From the NCBI RefSeq assembly GCF_001431465.1, contig NZ_LDJJ01000050.1, positions 1 to 32,922 on the forward strand: a stretch of 32,922 nt of DNA, in the 5' to 3' direction. Shown here piece by piece: positions 1 through 7,853 of the stretch. The DNA comes from Stenotrophomonas terrae. GTDB lineage: Bacteria > Pseudomonadota > Gammaproteobacteria > Xanthomonadales > Xanthomonadaceae. Below the pieces are notes generated by a model. The model worked only from the letters and a program-made list of their open reading frames with translations. It was not told the origin of the DNA and did no database searches. The position numbers were made by a program, and so were the translations under genes. Every line of letters begins with the position of its first letter. Position 1 is the stretch's first letter.

Positions 1-110
1 CAACCCCCGCTCCGCGCCCCAGCCCTTGCGCTGGCGCGAGGGCGTTCAAGGGTCCACGAACCTTCGGTTCGTCAACCGTCCCCTTTTACCCCGCAAGGGG
101 AGAGGGGCTT
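1..110. repeat. Composite palindromic intergenic repeat, copy 1 (probably cut by window edge)
   Basis: This segment matches, as reverse complement, the segment at 17870-17988 over nearly its whole length. It is built from nested short palindromes: a GC-rich block (CGCTCCGCGCCCC), a CCCTTGCGCTGGCG block, a CGAACC-TTC-GGTTCG hairpin around 57-72, and a CCCCGCAAGGGGAGAGGGG block at the end. It finishes 17 nt before the esterase start codon, so it forms most of that gene's visible leader. The match to copy 2 is by eye; the left end is the window edge. Confidence 0.8.
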
Positions 111-127
111 CAGAGCAGAAGCAACGC

Positions 128-1324
128 ATGAAATTTTACGCACTGTCTCTCGTCGTCCTTTGCCTCTCCGCATTCTCAGCCCAAGCCAAAGCCAAAGCCA
201 ACGAACCCACCCACCGCATCTTCATAGCCGCAGACTCCACCGCAGCCAGCTACGGCCCCGAGCGCGCTCCACAAGCCGGCTGGGGCCAGGCGCTGCAAAG
301 CTGGCTGGATGAAGGCCAATGGCAGGTACGCAACCATGCCGTCGGCGGCCGCAGCACCCGCAGTTTCATCAATGAAGGGCGGCTGGATGCAATCGAAAAG
401 GAACTGCAGGCAGGCGATGTACTGCTGATCCAGTTCGGCCACAACGATGCCAAGCGCGAAGACCCAACGCGTTACACCGATCCAGACAGCGACTACCCAC
501 AATTTCTCTCGCGCTACATCGCTGCCGCACGCGGCAAGGGCGCAACGCCGATCCTGATCACCCCGGTTGCCCGCCTGCTCTACGACTTCGGTGCGCTGCT
601 GGATACACACGGCCGCTACACGCAGGCAATGAAGCAGGTGGCGAAAGCGCAGAACGTGCAGCTGATCGATCTCAACGCAAGCTCAATGGCGTGGATACGC
701 GCGCTGGGCGAGCAGGGCGCCAAGCCGTACTTCATGTTCGTGCCCGAACAGAACAAGGCCGATGGCACCCACTTCAGCGTCGCCGGTGCAACTGCGGTTG
801 CCTGCCAGGTGATGGGTGGTTGGGTCGAGATCGCGCCGCAGATGAAAGCAACCCTGAAGCGCGATATCGACTGCGGTGCGATCAGCGCAGGGCAGGGCGC
901 TGCAACCTCCACACCAAGTGCCGCGGCACCGACGGTTGCGGCACCAGTGCAGGCTGCGGGCAACCCGCACGGCTCGCAGGTCATCCGCGAACAGGACATC
1001 GGCCGCGCGCAACCCGGCCCACATGGCGGCGCCGGCCCGACCACGGCCTACTCATTCTTCGCCGACGTAAGTGATCTGCCCTTCGTGATGCGCAAGCGTG
1101 TGCTGCACAAGGGTGCCGGTATCGGCCTGCATCCGCAGCACAAGGACGAGATCTATTACATCGTCAGCGGCCGCGGCCTCTATGTGCTGGACGGAAGGCA
1201 ATACGAAGTCGGCGCGGGCCACGCGCTGCTGACCCGGGCCGGCAGCAATCACGCCCTGCAGCAGAGCGGCGACGAGGACCTGGTGGTGATGCTGGCCTAT
1301 CCAACCGCAGCAGCGCGCAACTAG
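128..1324 (+). CDS. Secreted SGNH/GDSL esterase (rhamnogalacturonan acetylesterase-like, CE12 type) fused to a C-terminal cupin
   Basis: Predicted 398-aa exported enzyme. Residues 1-24 form a signal peptide ending near AQAKAKA. Residues 30-250 carry the SGNH blocks: ADST with nucleophile Ser37, GGRSTRSF (73-80), FGHND (103-107), and DGTH with Asp212 and His215. Together these are the pattern of rhamnogalacturonan acetylesterases, which remove acetyl groups from pectic polysaccharide. After an Ala/Pro-rich linker (about 258-290) comes a cupin, about 305-395, with His335, His338, Glu341 and His375 in metal-ligand positions. Family enzymes are usually about 250 aa, so the cupin is an addition. 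The ATG at 128 is chosen because it opens a typical signal peptide; the frame is open further upstream, but that part lies in the intergenic repeat. Substrate is inferred; the esterase fold is firm. Confidence 0.88.
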   Translation: MKFYALSLVVLCLSAFSAQAKAKANEPTHRIFIAADSTAASYGPERAPQAGWGQALQSWLDEGQWQVRNHAVGGRSTRSFINEGRLDAIEKELQAGDVLLIQFGHNDAKREDPTRYTDPDSDYPQFLSRYIAAARGKGATPILITPVARLLYDFGALLDTHGRYTQAMKQVAKAQNVQLIDLNASSMAWIRALGEQGAKPYFMFVPEQNKADGTHFSVAGATAVACQVMGGWVEIAPQMKATLKRDIDCGAISAGQGAATSTPSAAAPTVAAPVQAAGNPHGSQVIREQDIGRAQPGPHGGAGPTTAYSFFADVSDLPFVMRKRVLHKGAGIGLHPQHKDEIYYIVSGRGLYVLDGRQYEVGAGHALLTRAGSNHALQQSGDEDLVVMLAYPTAAARN

Positions 1325-1328
1325 GCAC

Positions 1329-1366
1329 GCGGCCTGCAGGCCGCGCCCGGGCAGCTGCAGCCGGGC
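1329..1366 (+). terminator. Tandem GC-rich hairpins after the esterase gene
   Basis: A perfect 16-bp palindrome, GCGGCCTGCAGGCCGC (1329-1344), is followed at once by arms GCCCGG (1345-1350) and CCGGGC (1361-1366). They begin 4 bp after the stop codon. No T-run follows, so intrinsic termination is uncertain. Confidence 0.35.
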
Positions 1367-1370
1367 AAAG

Positions 1371-1399
1371 TTGACAGTGCGCGCTGGCGCCCTCAATGT
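1371..1399 (+). promoter_or_regulatory. Possible promoter for the beta-barrel protein gene
   Basis: A perfect TTGACA hexamer at 1371-1376 lies 180 bp before the start at 1557. The hexamer 17 bp downstream, CAATGT, is a poor -10, so this is only a candidate. Confidence 0.22.
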
Positions 1400-1556
1400 G
1401 CCGCGCAATGGGGGCTTGAAGTCTGTGATGGGTGGCCGGGGTGGCCATGCCGATCTCAGCTGCAGGGAGTGATGCCTGGGTGCCATGTGCGGCCCGGCCC
1501 GCTGCACCTCCGCGGTTGGCAGTAGGGACACCATTGGTCACTTCAAAGGAATGCAG

Positions 1557-2273
1557 ATGAGCAAGCTCAAGGCGATCGTTTTCCCGATGTTGCTGCTGGG
1601 TGTAGTCGGCACCGCGCAGGCGCAGGCGTTCCCGTCCTGGAAGGCCTATCGGGCACAGCAGCAGGCCGCGCAGACGGCATCCAGCAACGCAGATACCAAT
1701 GCAGCCGTGGCTGGCCAGGCAGGCCAACAGACCTCGCAGCCGGCCTATCCGGCCTCGGTACCTTACAGGGCACCGGCCAGGCGGCCGGCGCCGGAGAATG
1801 GCGCGGCCTTCGTGGGCGTGCAGGCTGGTCGGGGCAAGATCTACGAGGAGGTCGATCAACGCGTGATCATCGCCAATGCCGGTTACCGCTGGCAGGCGGG
1901 GGACTACTCGCAGGTTGGTATCGAAGTGGGCGCCGGTCGACTGGATGACACCAGCTGGCGCGACATCCATATTCCGCGCGTGAGGTTCAACAACATCGGT
2001 GCCAATGCCCGCTTCAACTTTGGCGACAGCCGCTGGTTCGGCGTTGCACGGCTGGGCTACTGGCGCGCCAAGACCGAAGACCTGTGGGGCGACAACGTCA
2101 CCATCGACGGTTTCTACAGCGGCCTCGGCGTGGGTGTGGATATCAACCGCCATTTCAACCTGCAGTTGATGTACACCACCTACGCCTACTCCTCGCAGTA
2201 CTCCTACGGCGACTACGAGTACGACATCAACCGCGCCGACACGCTCACCTTCGGTGCGGAAGTCCGTTTCTGA
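1557..2273 (+). CDS. Outer-membrane beta-barrel protein, unknown role
   Basis: 238-aa predicted outer-membrane protein. A signal peptide (residues 1-22, ending TAQAQA) is followed by a Gln/Ala-rich low-complexity stretch and Pro-rich linker to about residue 75. A beta-barrel region with alternating hydrophobic and aromatic residues follows, for example GAGRLDDTSW, ARFNFGDSRW, LQLMYTTYAY. The C-terminal residue is Phe, in FGAEVRF, as expected for BAM-assembled barrels. The barrel is of OmpA-N-like or small porin size (about 160 residues, likely eight strands). The start at 1557 is preferred over the ATG at 1551 because AAAGGA (1545-1550) is then 6 nt upstream. It stands alone, with a LysR gene converging from the other strand. 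No specific ligand can be assigned. Confidence 0.82.
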   Translation: MSKLKAIVFPMLLLGVVGTAQAQAFPSWKAYRAQQQAAQTASSNADTNAAVAGQAGQQTSQPAYPASVPYRAPARRPAPENGAAFVGVQAGRGKIYEEVDQRVIIANAGYRWQAGDYSQVGIEVGAGRLDDTSWRDIHIPRVRFNNIGANARFNFGDSRWFGVARLGYWRAKTEDLWGDNVTIDGFYSGLGVGVDINRHFNLQLMYTTYAYSSQYSYGDYEYDINRADTLTFGAEVRF

Positions 2274-2318
2274 TCCCCGCGGGCCTGTGGCCATCGACGG
2301 CCGCAGGCCTGGACGGAA

Positions 2319-3233
2319 TCAGGCGTTTGCCCACGGCTCCTTCTCCAGCCGCTGCGCCAGGTAATCGATCAAGGCCTGCACCCGTGCCGGCCGGTGCAGG
2401 CCGGGCGGGGTGATGATGCTCAGCGCCAACGGCTCCACCTTCCAGTCGTCCATCGCCGTCTGCAGTCGTCCATCGCGCAGTTGCTCCCAGACCAGGAATT
2501 CGGGCTGCAGGGCCAGGCCCAGCCCCGCCTGCAAGGCGGCATCGAATACTTCGGCGTTGTTGGCCTGCAGTTGGCGCGGTACGGTCTGCGCGAACTCGCC
2601 ATGGCGCGGGTGGCGGAAGCGCCAGGTGTTGCCGCTGCGGGTGTAGCTGTACTGGAAGCCGCGGTGCTTGGCCAGATCACGCGGATGCGTGGGTCGGCCG
2701 TGCGCTTCAAAGTAGGCAGGGGAAGCGACCAGCAGAATCCGTACCTGGCATAGCTGGCGTGCGCGCAGGCTGGAGTCGGCCAGGGTGGAAATGCGCAATG
2801 CCACGTCGAAACGTTCGGCCACCAGGTCGACCATCTGGTCGCTGAGCTGGATATCCAGCTCCACGTCCGGGTGCGCCTGCATGAAGGCCGGCAGCAACGG
2901 TGCCAGCCGCGAGACGCCAAACGACATCGGTGCCGCCAACCGGATCAGGCCACGCAGCGCGGCCGAACGGTCAGCCACTTCGGCCTCCACCGCCTCACCC
3001 TCGTCGAGGATGCGCGCGGCCCGCTGCAAGGCAGCCTCACCGGCGGCGGTCAGCGACATGCGCCGCGAGGTGCGGTGGAACAGGCTGGTGCCGATGCGTG
3101 TCTCCAGCCGGGTGATGGCCTTGGATACGGTGGCCTGCGACAGCTGCAGTTCCTCGGCCGCGCGGGCGAACGAGCCGGCTTCGGCGACCTTGGCGAAGAT
3201 GGCCCAGGCTTCCAGATCGGGCAGGCGGTTCAT
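2319..3233 (-). CDS. LysR-family transcriptional regulator, divergent from pirin
   Basis: 304 aa, standard LysR length. Residues 6-65 are the winged helix-turn-helix (ARAAEELQLSQATVSKAITR followed by LFHRTSRRMSLT). Residues 90-295 are the type 2 periplasmic-binding-fold effector domain, opening with LRGLIRLAAPMSFG. The short N-terminus and SLFHRTSRR pattern are like the CrgA/AaeR-type LysR proteins often found next to pirin, quinone oxidoreductase or glutathione-related genes. The gene is transcribed away from pirin across a 136-bp shared region that contains an 8-bp inverted repeat (3273-3293). By the usual LysR arrangement it probably controls pirin and itself. The inducer is unknown. Confidence 0.93.
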   Translation of the reverse strand: MNRLPDLEAWAIFAKVAEAGSFARAAEELQLSQATVSKAITRLETRIGTSLFHRTSRRMSLTAAGEAALQRAARILDEGEAVEAEVADRSAALRGLIRLAAPMSFGVSRLAPLLPAFMQAHPDVELDIQLSDQMVDLVAERFDVALRISTLADSSLRARQLCQVRILLVASPAYFEAHGRPTHPRDLAKHRGFQYSYTRSGNTWRFRHPRHGEFAQTVPRQLQANNAEVFDAALQAGLGLALQPEFLVWEQLRDGRLQTAMDDWKVEPLALSIITPPGLHRPARVQALIDYLAQRLEKEPWANA

Positions 3234-3272
3234 GGCGGCAGCTCGCGGGGCGGGAGGTCAATAATGTCACAA

Positions 3273-3293
3273 ATGGAAAGAATGACTTTCCAT
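3273..3293. promoter_or_regulatory. Inverted repeat in the LysR/pirin divergent promoter, probable LysR operator
   Basis: Perfect arms ATGGAAAG (3273-3280) and CTTTCCAT (3286-3293) are separated by AATGA. The site is 40 bp from the LysR start and 76 bp from the pirin start. LysR proteins typically bind such dyads in divergent promoters; assignment to this regulator is inference. Confidence 0.55.
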
Positions 3294-3369
3294 ACTTTCT
3301 ATTCTCTGCATCGATAGCCAGGCCTAGACTGGCCCCCATCGAATCACCACCCGCTTGCAGGAGAACGCC

Positions 3370-4080
3370 ATGATTGAACGTCGCCCATTTGCCAACCTTG
3401 GTGGAGCCAATCACGGTTGGCTGGATGCCAAGCACCATTTCTCGTTTGCCGAGTACCAGGACAACAAGCGCATGAACTGGGGCGCGATGCGGGTCTGGAA
3501 CGACGACACCATCCAGCCCGGCACCGGCTTCCCTCCGCATCCGCATGCGGAGATGGAAATCGTCACCTATGTGCGCGAAGGCGCCATCAGCCACAAGGAC
3601 GACCAGGGCAACCAGGGCCGTACCGAAGCCGGCGATGTGCAGGTGATGAGTGCCGGCACCGGCGTCCGCCATGCCGAGTACAACCTGGAGCCGGGCATCA
3701 CCCGCATCTTCCAGATCTGGATCTTCCCGGACCAGCGCGGTGGCAAGCCGTCCTGGGGCACCAAGCCTTTCCCCAAGGGCGAGCGCTCGGGCCGCTTCAT
3801 CGCCCTGGCCAGTGGCATGCAGGGTGACGACGATGCACTGCCGATCCGTGCCAACGCCCGCGTCCTGGGCGCCACGCTGAAGGCCGGCGAGAGCACCGAG
3901 TACCACTTCAGCGACAGCAACCGCTACGGCTACCTGGTGCCGAACAGCGGCCGGGTCGAGGTCAATGGCGTGCTGCTGGAAGCCCGCGATGGCGCCGCCA
4001 TCAATGGCGAGCGCAGCATCCGCGTCACCGCCTTGGAAGACGCCGAGCTGGTGCTGGTGGATACCGCCGCGCTGCAGTAA
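3370..4080 (+). CDS. Pirin family protein (bicupin, quercetinase-like)
   Basis: 236 aa. The N-terminal cupin keeps the four pirin iron ligands at the expected positions: His57 and His59 in GFPPHPHAEMEIVTY, and His101 and Glu103 in GVRHAEYN. Residues 1-125 form the first cupin and about 140-236 the second, which lacks metal ligands as usual. Some bacterial pirins oxidise quercetin and others modulate metabolic enzymes, so the actual substrate here is unknown. The ATG at 3370 follows AGGAG (3359-3363) by 6 nt, which decides the start. The adjacent LysR gene and the dyad between them suggest induction by an aromatic, quinone or stress signal. Confidence 0.93.
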   Translation: MIERRPFANLGGANHGWLDAKHHFSFAEYQDNKRMNWGAMRVWNDDTIQPGTGFPPHPHAEMEIVTYVREGAISHKDDQGNQGRTEAGDVQVMSAGTGVRHAEYNLEPGITRIFQIWIFPDQRGGKPSWGTKPFPKGERSGRFIALASGMQGDDDALPIRANARVLGATLKAGESTEYHFSDSNRYGYLVPNSGRVEVNGVLLEARDGAAINGERSIRVTALEDAELVLVDTAALQ

Positions 4081-4145
4081 GCCGCAATGGGCACAGGCAG
4101 GTAGTGCTGCTCGATTCAAGCAGCACTACAGCGTGCGGCAGCACT

Positions 4146-4250
4146 TTTTGTGGGAGCGGCGTGAGCCGCGAAGCTGACATTGCCGAAGCCCTGAACATCC
4201 TGGGCATCTGCTGATGCACCGACTTCGCGGCTGACGCCGCTCCCACAAAA
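4146..4250. repeat. REP doublet (GGGAGCGGC type) in inverted orientation
   Basis: Left element 4146-4174 (TTTTGTGGGAGCGGC onward) and right element 4221-4250 (ending GCCGCTCCCACAAAA) are inverted copies around a 46-bp unrelated spacer. They can fold into one long hairpin. The doublet occupies much of the 370-bp gap between pirin and copC; the copC side of the gap holds the operator candidate at 4364-4385. Confidence 0.88.
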
Positions 4251-4363
4251 GCAATGCAGAAATGCAGCCTGGGCTGTTGGTTGATAACTTGAACAACCAT
4301 CAGCGCCCTGGCTTTTTGGGATGCTGTACTTGCCCGGGCGATGCTGATGATCCGGCTCTGCCG

Positions 4364-4385
4364 CAGTTTCTGACAGTTTCGTAAT
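4364..4385 (+). promoter_or_regulatory. Candidate response-regulator box upstream of the cop operon
   Basis: CAGTTTC occurs at 4364-4370 and again at 4374-4380, a 10-bp period joined by TGA. The second copy also forms TGACAGTTTCGTAAT (4371-4385), an imperfect dyad. Direct repeats of one helical turn are what OmpR-family regulators bind, and the site is 66 bp before the copC start. Binding by the regulator at 5766-6458 is inferred. Confidence 0.45.
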
Positions 4386-4450
4386 CTCCAGGTCAGGCCC
4401 ATGACAGCTGCTCGCACCTAGCCTGAGCACCTCTCCCGCAGGTGCCGGTC

Positions 4451-4831
4451 ATGTCCTTACTTCGTCGTTTTTCTCTCTCCGCTGCCGCTGTGTTGTTGGC
4501 TGGCTTCTTCATGCCGGCTACGGCAATGGCGCATCCGCGTGTGCTGAGTTCCAACCCTGCCGCCAATACCGCCGTTGCGGCGCCAGCCCAGATCGATGTG
4601 AGCTTCAGCGAAGCGCTGCTGGCACGCGGCTCGCGCGCCGAGTTGTTCATGGGCCATGGCCGCCTATGGATGAAGGTGGCCGTGGCGCCTGCGCAGGTGC
4701 TTGCCGATGGCCGCACCTTGCGCACCGTCCCTGATGCCGCACTGGTGCCGGGCAACTATCGCCTGCAGTGGCGTACGGTTGGGGCCGATAGCCACCCGAT
4801 GAGTGGCGACCTCGATTTCAGCGTCAAGTAA
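4451..4831 (+). CDS. copC: Periplasmic copper-binding protein CopC
   Basis: 126-aa precursor with a signal peptide cut after AMA, leaving His28 as the first mature residue. The mature part is the CopC Ig-like beta-sandwich of about 99 residues. The N-terminal His, with Asp113 and His115 in ADSHPMSGDL, forms the high-affinity Cu(II) site known in CopC proteins. The Met-rich Cu(I) site of the plasmid CopC is not evident, so this looks like the Cu(II)-only class. ATG 4451 is preferred over GTG 4442 because it gives a normal signal peptide and sits 8 nt after an AGG. It is first in the copC-copD-regulator-kinase operon and probably hands copper to CopD. Confidence 0.93.
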   Translation: MSLLRRFSLSAAAVLLAGFFMPATAMAHPRVLSSNPAANTAVAAPAQIDVSFSEALLARGSRAELFMGHGRLWMKVAVAPAQVLADGRTLRTVPDAALVPGNYRLQWRTVGADSHPMSGDLDFSVK

Positions 4832-4840
4832 GCAGGCCGG

Positions 4841-5740
4841 ATGATGTCCGAGCCCTTCGTCTACGCGCTGCGCTTGCTGTTGTATGTGGATCTGATGCTG
4901 CTGTTTGGCGTGCCGTTGTTCGCGCGTAGTCAGCGGCTGGGGCCGCTGCTGGGCTGGCGCAGTTGGGGCTTGCTGCTGGCCATCTGTGGTCTGGTCATGG
5001 TGCTGCTGGACGCGACCCTGCGGTTGTCCACCTTGCTCGACATCGCACCGGACGCACTGGGTGTGGATGATCTTGCCTGGTTCATCGGTGCCACCTCCAG
5101 CGGTCGGGCTGCCTTGCTGCGTGGCGCGGTGCTGGCCTTGCTGCTGCTCCTGTTGCTGCCGCGGCGGCAGCACGCGCGTCAGCTGCTGCCACAGACAGCA
5201 CTGGCCGCCATTGCGCTGGCCAGCCTTGCCTGGAATGGTCATGCCGGTGCTGGCGAATACCTGCAGGGCTGGCCGCGGCTGTCGGCAGGCATCATCCATC
5301 TGCTCGCCGCCGGTGCGTGGCTGGGTGCCATCGTGGCCTTGTTGGGGCTGCTACTGCGCAGCCAGCAGGCGCAGCAAGGTGAACGCGCAGCGGCGCTGTT
5401 GGTGGGTCTGCGTGGCTTCGCCCTGCCCGGTACGATCATCGTCGCACTGCTGGCCGTTACCGGCAGCGCCAGCTACCTCGACATGGGCGGTAGCTTGGCG
5501 AGCCTGACAGCTACCACGCACGGGCGTTGGCTGTCGTTCAAGCTGGCATTGGTGGCCGGCATGCTGCTGCTGGCGGCCTTGCACCGCTGGCGGCTGGTGC
5601 CGGCATTGGCCGCAGCCTTGCAGGCCAAGGCTGCCAACCCATCGCGAGCGTTGCGGCGCAGCCTCACCCTGGAAGCAAGCTTGGCGCTGCTGGTGCTGGC
5701 ATGTGTCGCGGTACTGGGTACGCTTGACCCCACCGCCTGA
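4841..5740 (+). CDS. copD: Copper-resistance inner-membrane protein CopD
   Basis: 299 aa with about eight hydrophobic segments, for example residues 9-27, 45-64, 90-110, 115-135, 148-170, 187-205, 228-250 and 275-295. The PF05425-type core includes [32 protein letters not shown], and [11 protein letters not shown]. CopD is thought to move copper across the inner membrane together with CopC. It starts 9 bp after copC. A second ATG lies at 4844 and fits the weak AGG (4834-4836) slightly better. The gene ends 25 bp before the response-regulator start, consistent with one transcript. Confidence 0.92.
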   Translation: MMSEPFVYALRLLLYVDLMLLFGVPLFARSQRLGPLLGWRSWGLLLAICGLVMVLLDATLRLSTLLDIAPDALGVDDLAWFIGATSSGRAALLRGAVLALLLLLLLPRRQHARQLLPQTALAAIALASLAWNGHAGAGEYLQGWPRLSAGIIHLLAAGAWLGAIVALLGLLLRSQQAQQGERAAALLVGLRGFALPGTIIVALLAVTGSASYLDMGGSLASLTATTHGRWLSFKLALVAGMLLLAALHRWRLVPALAAALQAKAANPSRALRRSLTLEASLALLVLACVAVLGTLDPTA

Positions 5741-5765
5741 ACCAACGCTCGTTCGAGGACCCACA

Positions 5766-6458
5766 GTGAAGTTGTTGATCGTAGAAGACGAACCCAAGAC
5801 CGGCAGCTATCTGCGCCAGGGGCTGGAAGAGGCTGGCTACGTGGTGGATCTGGTCGCCAACGGGGTGGACGGGCTGCATCTGGCCAGCAGCGGCGATTAT
5901 CAGCTGCTGATCCTGGACGTGATGCTGCCGGGCATGGATGGTTGGAACGTACTGGCGCGGCTGCGTGATGCGGGCAATCCGCTGCCGGTATTGTTCCTGA
6001 CCGCGCGCAGCAGCATCCCCGACCGCGTACAAGGCCTGGAACTGGGCGCGGACGACTACCTGGTCAAGCCTTTCGCCTTCGTCGAACTGCTGGCGCGGGT
6101 GCGTACCCTGCTGCGTCGCGGCCAGCTGCAACCGCAGGCAGAGCGCATCGTCATCGCCGATCTGGTGGTGGATACACTGCGCCGCCGCGTGCAGCGCGGC
6201 GAGCGCCGGATCCAGCTCAGCCAGAAGGAGTACGCGTTGCTGGAACTGCTGGCGCGGCGGCGTGGTGAAGTGCTGCCACGCTCGCTGATCGCATCGCAGG
6301 TGTGGGATATGAACTTCGACAGCGACACCAATGTCATCGATGTCGCGGTGCGCCGGCTGCGGGCCAAGATCGACGATGATTTCGCCGACAAGCTCATCGT
6401 CACCGTGCGCGGCATGGGCTATGTGCTGGAAGCCCCGCCCGCCGATGGCGATACGTGA
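5766..6458 (+). CDS. copR: OmpR-family response regulator of the copper operon (CopR/CusR-like)
   Basis: 230 aa. The receiver domain (1-120) has acidic pocket residues Glu7/Asp8, phosphoacceptor Asp51 in [13 protein letters not shown], Thr79 in LFLTAR, and Lys101 in LVKPF. Residues 130-225 are the OmpR winged helix, including [22 protein letters not shown] in two parts and the end [15 protein letters not shown]. The sequence closely follows heavy-metal regulators (CopR, CusR, IrlR, CzcR). The start is GTG at 5766, with GAGGA (5755-5759) 6 nt upstream. It probably activates copC-copD and itself via the site at 4364-4385. Copper is inferred from the neighbours; the family also contains Cd/Zn/Co sensors. 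Confidence 0.93.
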   Translation: MKLLIVEDEPKTGSYLRQGLEEAGYVVDLVANGVDGLHLASSGDYQLLILDVMLPGMDGWNVLARLRDAGNPLPVLFLTARSSIPDRVQGLELGADDYLVKPFAFVELLARVRTLLRRGQLQPQAERIVIADLVVDTLRRRVQRGERRIQLSQKEYALLELLARRRGEVLPRSLIASQVWDMNFDSDTNVIDVAVRRLRAKIDDDFADKLIVTVRGMGYVLEAPPADGDT

Positions 6459-7825
6459 TGCGACGGCGCTCCACCGTCTGGCGGCTGACCGCGCTGCTGG
6501 CCACGATCAGTGTGCTGGTGATGGCGGTGCTCGGCATCGCCATTGACCAGGCGGTACGCCACAACTTCAACGCCCTGGACCGCGCCGAGCTGGAGAACAA
6601 GGCGGCGTTGATCAGCGATATGGTGGCCACGGTTGCGCCGCAGCAGCTCGGTGAACGGCTGGGTGAAGCTCTGGGCCACCATCCGGACATCGCGTTCTGG
6701 ATCAGTGACGCCGACGGCAGCACCGTGTTCTCTACTGCGCCAGCGGCCTTGCTGGAATATGCAGGGCAGCAGTCGCCGACAGCGCAGCGTCGGCAGCAGG
6801 TCTGGCGCCTGCCCGATGGCAATCACTACCGGGTTCTGTACCTGCGCCAGCCGCCAACGCAGGGCGCGCCACTGAGGCTGTTGCTGGCCATTGATGGTGC
6901 GCGCCATGCACCGTTCCTGCGCGGCTTCCACCAGCTGCTTGCGGCCTGCATCGTACTGGCGGCCGTGGCCAGTAGTCTGCTCGGTGGTTATGTGGTGCGG
7001 CGCACGTTGCGGCCGCTGCAAAGCCTGGCCGATGAAGCCCGGCAGATCACCACCGAGCATCTGGACCGGCGGCTGTCAGTCGCAGCGGCACCGGCCGAGC
7101 TGGATCATCTGGCGCAGACCTTGAACAGCATGCTGGCGCGACTGCAGAACGATTTCGTGCGCCTGTCCGAGTTCTCCGCCGACCTCAGTCATGAGTTGCG
7201 CACGCCCATCACCAACCTGCTTACGCAGGTACATGTGGTGCTGGCGCAGCCGCGCGACAACGCCGCCTATCGCGATGCCCTGGGTTCCTGCGCCGAGGAG
7301 ATGCAGCGGCTGTCGCGGATCATTGCGGACATGCTGTATCTGGCCCAGGCCGAAACGGTGGACGCGTTGCCAACCCGCGAGCGCGTGGCGCTGGGCAGCC
7401 TGGTGGATGTGCTGCTGGAGTTCTATGGTTTATTGGCCGAAGACAAGCAGGTCCAGCTACGCCGTGACGGCGATGCCGAGCTGCAAGGAAACCGGCTGAT
7501 GATCCATCGCGCGGTCGCCAACCTGCTTTCCAATGCCATCCAGCATTGCCCGCCCGGTGGCGTGGTGCAGGTCCGCATCGGCAGCAGCGATGGCCGTTGC
7601 AGCATCGAGGTCAGCAACCCAGGCCCGCAGATTGCCGCCGATGCATTGCCGCGATTGTTCGACCGCTTCTACCGCGCGGATCGTTCACGCGGGCGTGGCC
7701 ATGGTGAGGGTGCAGGCTTGGGCTTGGCGATTACCCGAGCTATCGCCCAGGCGCATGGTGGGCAGGTGCAGGTGGCGTCCACGGCGCAGGGCACGACGTT
7801 CAGCCTGTTGCTGCCGCTGGCATGA
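6458..7825 (+). CDS. copS: Heavy-metal sensor histidine kinase (CopS/CusS-like)
   Basis: 455 aa. TM1 is at residues 10-30, the periplasmic sensor at 31-157, TM2 at 158-180, a HAMP linker at 180-232, HisKA with His245 in SADLSHELRTPITNLL, and HATPase_c about 340-452 with N-box LLSNAIQHCPPGG and G-box GEGAGLGLAITRAIAQAHGG. The start codon overlaps the regulator stop (TGATG at 6456-6460), so the two are translationally coupled. The periplasmic region is shorter than in many CusS proteins. It detects periplasmic metal, most likely Cu, and phosphorylates Asp51 of the partner. Confidence 0.93.
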   Translation: MRRRSTVWRLTALLATISVLVMAVLGIAIDQAVRHNFNALDRAELENKAALISDMVATVAPQQLGERLGEALGHHPDIAFWISDADGSTVFSTAPAALLEYAGQQSPTAQRRQQVWRLPDGNHYRVLYLRQPPTQGAPLRLLLAIDGARHAPFLRGFHQLLAACIVLAAVASSLLGGYVVRRTLRPLQSLADEARQITTEHLDRRLSVAAAPAELDHLAQTLNSMLARLQNDFVRLSEFSADLSHELRTPITNLLTQVHVVLAQPRDNAAYRDALGSCAEEMQRLSRIIADMLYLAQAETVDALPTRERVALGSLVDVLLEFYGLLAEDKQVQLRRDGDAELQGNRLMIHRAVANLLSNAIQHCPPGGVVQVRIGSSDGRCSIEVSNPGPQIAADALPRLFDRFYRADRSRGRGHGEGAGLGLAITRAIAQAHGGQVQVASTAQGTTFSLLLPLA

Positions 7826-7828
7826 ACT

Positions 7829-7853
7829 GCGCGGTACCGCGCTAGGCCTTTTT
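7829..7853 (+). terminator. Probable terminator between copS and the converging DUF2894 gene
   Basis: GCGCGGTACCGCGC (7829-7842) is a perfect palindrome that can fold as a 5-bp stem with GTAC loop. It begins 4 bp after the copS stop and is followed by TAGGCC and a TTTTT run (7849-7853). It overlaps the last codons of the opposite gene, so the two convergent genes nearly touch. Confidence 0.45.
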
